Shown here piece after piece: positions 6,732-7,993 of a DNA stretch of 7,993 nucleotides. The position numbers and the translations under genes were made by a program. The notes under the pieces are model-generated. The model ran no database searches. It saw only the letters and a program-made list of their open reading frames with translations, and was not told where the DNA came from. How positions within the stretch are numbered: the first letter of the stretch is position 1; every line of letters starts with the position of its first letter. This DNA is from Candidatus Omnitrophota bacterium (GTDB lineage: Bacteria; Omnitrophota; Koll11; Tantalellales; Tantalellaceae), in assembly GCA_015231715.1 (NCBI GenBank), contig JADGBB010000023.1, forward strand, positions 1 through 7,993. The letters run 5' to 3'.

Positions 6732-7219
6732 CAAAAATCCGGACTAAAAATGGCGATAAAGGCATGACCAGCCTTATCAAAGGCGGCAGAATATCAAAAG
6801 GGTCAAAAAAAATATCTTTTATCGGAGATCTTGATGAACTTAATTCTTTTTTGGGTTTATCGAAAATAAAGATAGAAGATAAAAATACTGCAGAAATTAT
6901 TTATAATATGCAAAAAATTATAATGCATATGTCTTCTTGTTTTGCTGCGGGTAAAGATATAGGATCACTTGATATAACATTTGTAGAAAAAAAAATAGAA
7001 AAATTATCTTTGAATACAATTTTAAATGAGTTAGTAGTTCCGGGATTTAATGAATCATCAGCACTATTAGATATATCTAGATCAATTTCCCGCAGAGCAG
7101 AAAGAACTTTTATTGGTATAAAAGGCAGCAGCAATTATCCAAACATGATGAAACTCTTAAACGCACTATCAGACCTTTTATACCTGACAGCCAGAAATTT
7201 GGGGTCAGTCCCTAATTAA
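6728..7219 (+). CDS. Cob(I)alamin adenosyltransferase, PduO type
   Basis: Transfers the adenosyl group of ATP to cob(I)alamin to make coenzyme B12 (adenosylcobalamin). It has 163 residues, slightly short for PduO/MMAB-type enzymes. The N-terminus KIRTKNGDKGMTSL (3-16) followed by RISKGS (21-26) is the ATP-binding signature (family form YTk-GD-G-TsL and RvsK). GDLDELNSFLG (33-43) is the family's vDELNs-iG, with D36 and N39. SRSISRRAERTF (117-128) matches R-RRAER, the Arg/Glu cluster around ATP. The last signature, usually NRLSD-LF, reads NALSDLLYLTAR (146-156... approximately 145-156): the Asn and Asp are kept but the Arg is Ala. LVVPGF (102-107) stands where lPGG is common. The start overlaps the bioA stop as ATGA, with AGG at 6717-6719, so it is co-transcribed and probably coupled with the biotin genes, an unusual pairing. 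Its role is confident at family level; cofactor specificity is not testable here. Confidence 0.88.
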   Translation: MTKIRTKNGDKGMTSLIKGGRISKGSKKISFIGDLDELNSFLGLSKIKIEDKNTAEIIYNMQKIIMHMSSCFAAGKDIGSLDITFVEKKIEKLSLNTILNELVVPGFNESSALLDISRSISRRAERTFIGIKGSSNYPNMMKLLNALSDLLYLTARNLGSVPN

Positions 7220-7221
7220 AT

Positions 7222-7228
7222 GAGGTGA
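7222..7228 (+). promoter_or_regulatory. Strong ribosome binding site of the dehydrogenase gene
   Basis: GAGGTGA is a near-complete match to the 16S rRNA 3' end and is the best ribosome site in the window. It sits just before the ATG at 7231 and contains the in-frame GTG at 7225, so it argues for 7231 as the start. Its strength contrasts with the weak or absent sites inside the biotin operon. Confidence 0.7.
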
Positions 7229-7230
7229 GT

Positions 7231-7926
7231 ATGGAAGATAAGTATGACTATGTTGTTATTGGGTCAGGGCCAGCGGGCTATGTTTCGGCGGTTAAAGCTT
7301 CGCAGCTTGGAAAAAAAACATTAATAATCGAGAAAGAGGTTAATAAAATTGGCGGGGTGTGTTTGAATGAAGGATGTATTCCTGCGAAATCACTTTATCA
7401 TAGCGCGAGTCTATATAAAAAAGTCAAGAATAGCCCATATGTACAAGAACTCGAATTCAATGAAAAACATCTTTCTGATATAGTATCTATTGCCAAAGAT
7501 ACATCTTTAACTTTATCAAAAGGGCTTGAATTCCTTTTTAAAAAAAACAATATCGATTTGCTGTTTGGAACTGCATCTTTTAAAGATAAAAACACTTTAA
7601 CAGTTTTAACTAGTGAAGGTGAAAAAGAAGTTACAGGCCAAAAGATTTTGATAGCAACCGGATCGGCAACGGCTCAAATACCAGGGATAATTTTTGTACC
7701 CGGCAGAGTAATAACTAGTAAGGAAGTGATATCTTTAAGCATTTTACCAAAAAAAGTTCTTATTGTAGGTGGCGGGGCAATAGGGGTTGAATTCGCTGAC
7801 TATTTTAATTCATTAGATATTGCTGTTTCAATTGTTGATATAGCTGAAAACCTTCTTCCTTTTGAAGATGATGACGTATCAAGAACAATAGGAACAATCC
7901 TTAAAAAGAAAGGTGTTAAACTGTAG
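7231..7926 (+). CDS. lpd: Dihydrolipoamide dehydrogenase-like protein, truncated at half length
   Basis: The full enzyme is the FAD-dependent E3 subunit of 2-oxo acid dehydrogenase or glycine cleavage complexes, reoxidising lipoamide with NAD. Here 231 residues are present; the family has about 450-470. The FAD-binding GSGPAGY is at 11-17, the redox disulfide C44 and C49 in CLNEGCIPAKSL, the ATGS turn at 142-145, and the NAD-binding GGGAIGVEFADY at 180-191. The homology runs to KKKGVKL and then meets TAG. The rest of the NAD domain, the central domain and the dimerisation domain with its catalytic His-Glu pair are missing. The remaining 67 bases have stops in all three frames and show no recognisable continuation. 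The protein as read could not be an active E3. It may be a pseudogene, a rearranged end, or an assembly fault near a contig end. The start is chosen at 7231 behind a strong ribosome site. The CLN-GC-IPaK form supports Lpd over glutathione or mercuric reductase. Confidence 0.8.
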   Translation: MEDKYDYVVIGSGPAGYVSAVKASQLGKKTLIIEKEVNKIGGVCLNEGCIPAKSLYHSASLYKKVKNSPYVQELEFNEKHLSDIVSIAKDTSLTLSKGLEFLFKKNNIDLLFGTASFKDKNTLTVLTSEGEKEVTGQKILIATGSATAQIPGIIFVPGRVITSKEVISLSILPKKVLIVGGGAIGVEFADYFNSLDIAVSIVDIAENLLPFEDDDVSRTIGTILKKKGVKL

Positions 7927-7993
7927 TTAGTACTTTTTCTGATGGTTAGGGATCTATAGGCATTTTTCAATTCTTTTTAAACAATTACCAGTC

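Noticed and set aside
7220..7228. Tiny ATG-AGG-TGA upstream frame before the dehydrogenase as a regulatory leader
   Set aside because: It falls within the ribosome binding site by chance and encodes only two residues.

Overview
The window reads as a piece of an AT-rich bacterial chromosome (roughly one third G+C by eye, not counted). Every supported gene is on the + strand and there is almost no space between genes. Its core is a complete biotin-synthesis operon in the order bioB-bioF-esterase(bioH-like)-bioC-bioD-bioA. It is preceded by the 3' part of ilvD and a small NUDIX hydrolase, and followed by a PduO-type cobalamin adenosyltransferase and the N-terminal half of a dihydrolipoamide dehydrogenase. 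There are no RNA genes, CRISPR arrays, insertion sequences or other mobile elements that I can support, and no gene-free stretch above 300 bases.

Layout. 1-555: C-terminal third of dihydroxy-acid dehydratase (valine/isoleucine/leucine synthesis), cut by the window edge. 564-1055: NUDIX hydrolase with an N-terminal zinc ribbon, 8 nt after ilvD. 1056-1103: the only intergenic gap of note before the biotin genes; with the bioB start codon it holds an imperfect inverted repeat resembling a BirA operator. 1104-6731: six biotin genes that touch or overlap (19-nt overlap bioB/bioF, 2-nt gap esterase/bioC, ATGA overlap bioC/bioD, 1-nt gap bioD/bioA). 6728-7219: cobalamin adenosyltransferase, joined to bioA by another ATGA overlap. 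7231-7926: lipoamide-dehydrogenase-like protein with a strong ribosome binding site, ending at about half the family length.

How the genes work together. BioC methylates the malonyl thioester so it can enter fatty acid elongation. The BioH-like esterase removes the methyl group once a pimeloyl chain is made. BioF condenses pimeloyl thioester with alanine, BioA transaminates using SAM, BioD closes the ureido ring and BioB inserts sulfur. All steps from malonyl thioester to biotin that are special to the pathway are encoded here. The biotin ligase (BirA) and a biotin transporter are not in the window.

Organism. The BioB has lost the cysteine equivalent to E. coli Cys97 and carries an extra cysteine in a DLCSI motif, a pattern I associate from memory with BioB of obligate anaerobes. 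With the AT-rich composition and the cobalamin adenosyltransferase, this suggests an anaerobic bacterium. I cannot name the phylum from the sequence alone.

No wholly new system stands out. The points most worth following are the BioB cluster-ligand change, the compact esterase of uncertain family, the possible BirA site on the bioB start codon, the B12 gene fused translationally to a biotin operon, and the broken end of the dehydrogenase gene.
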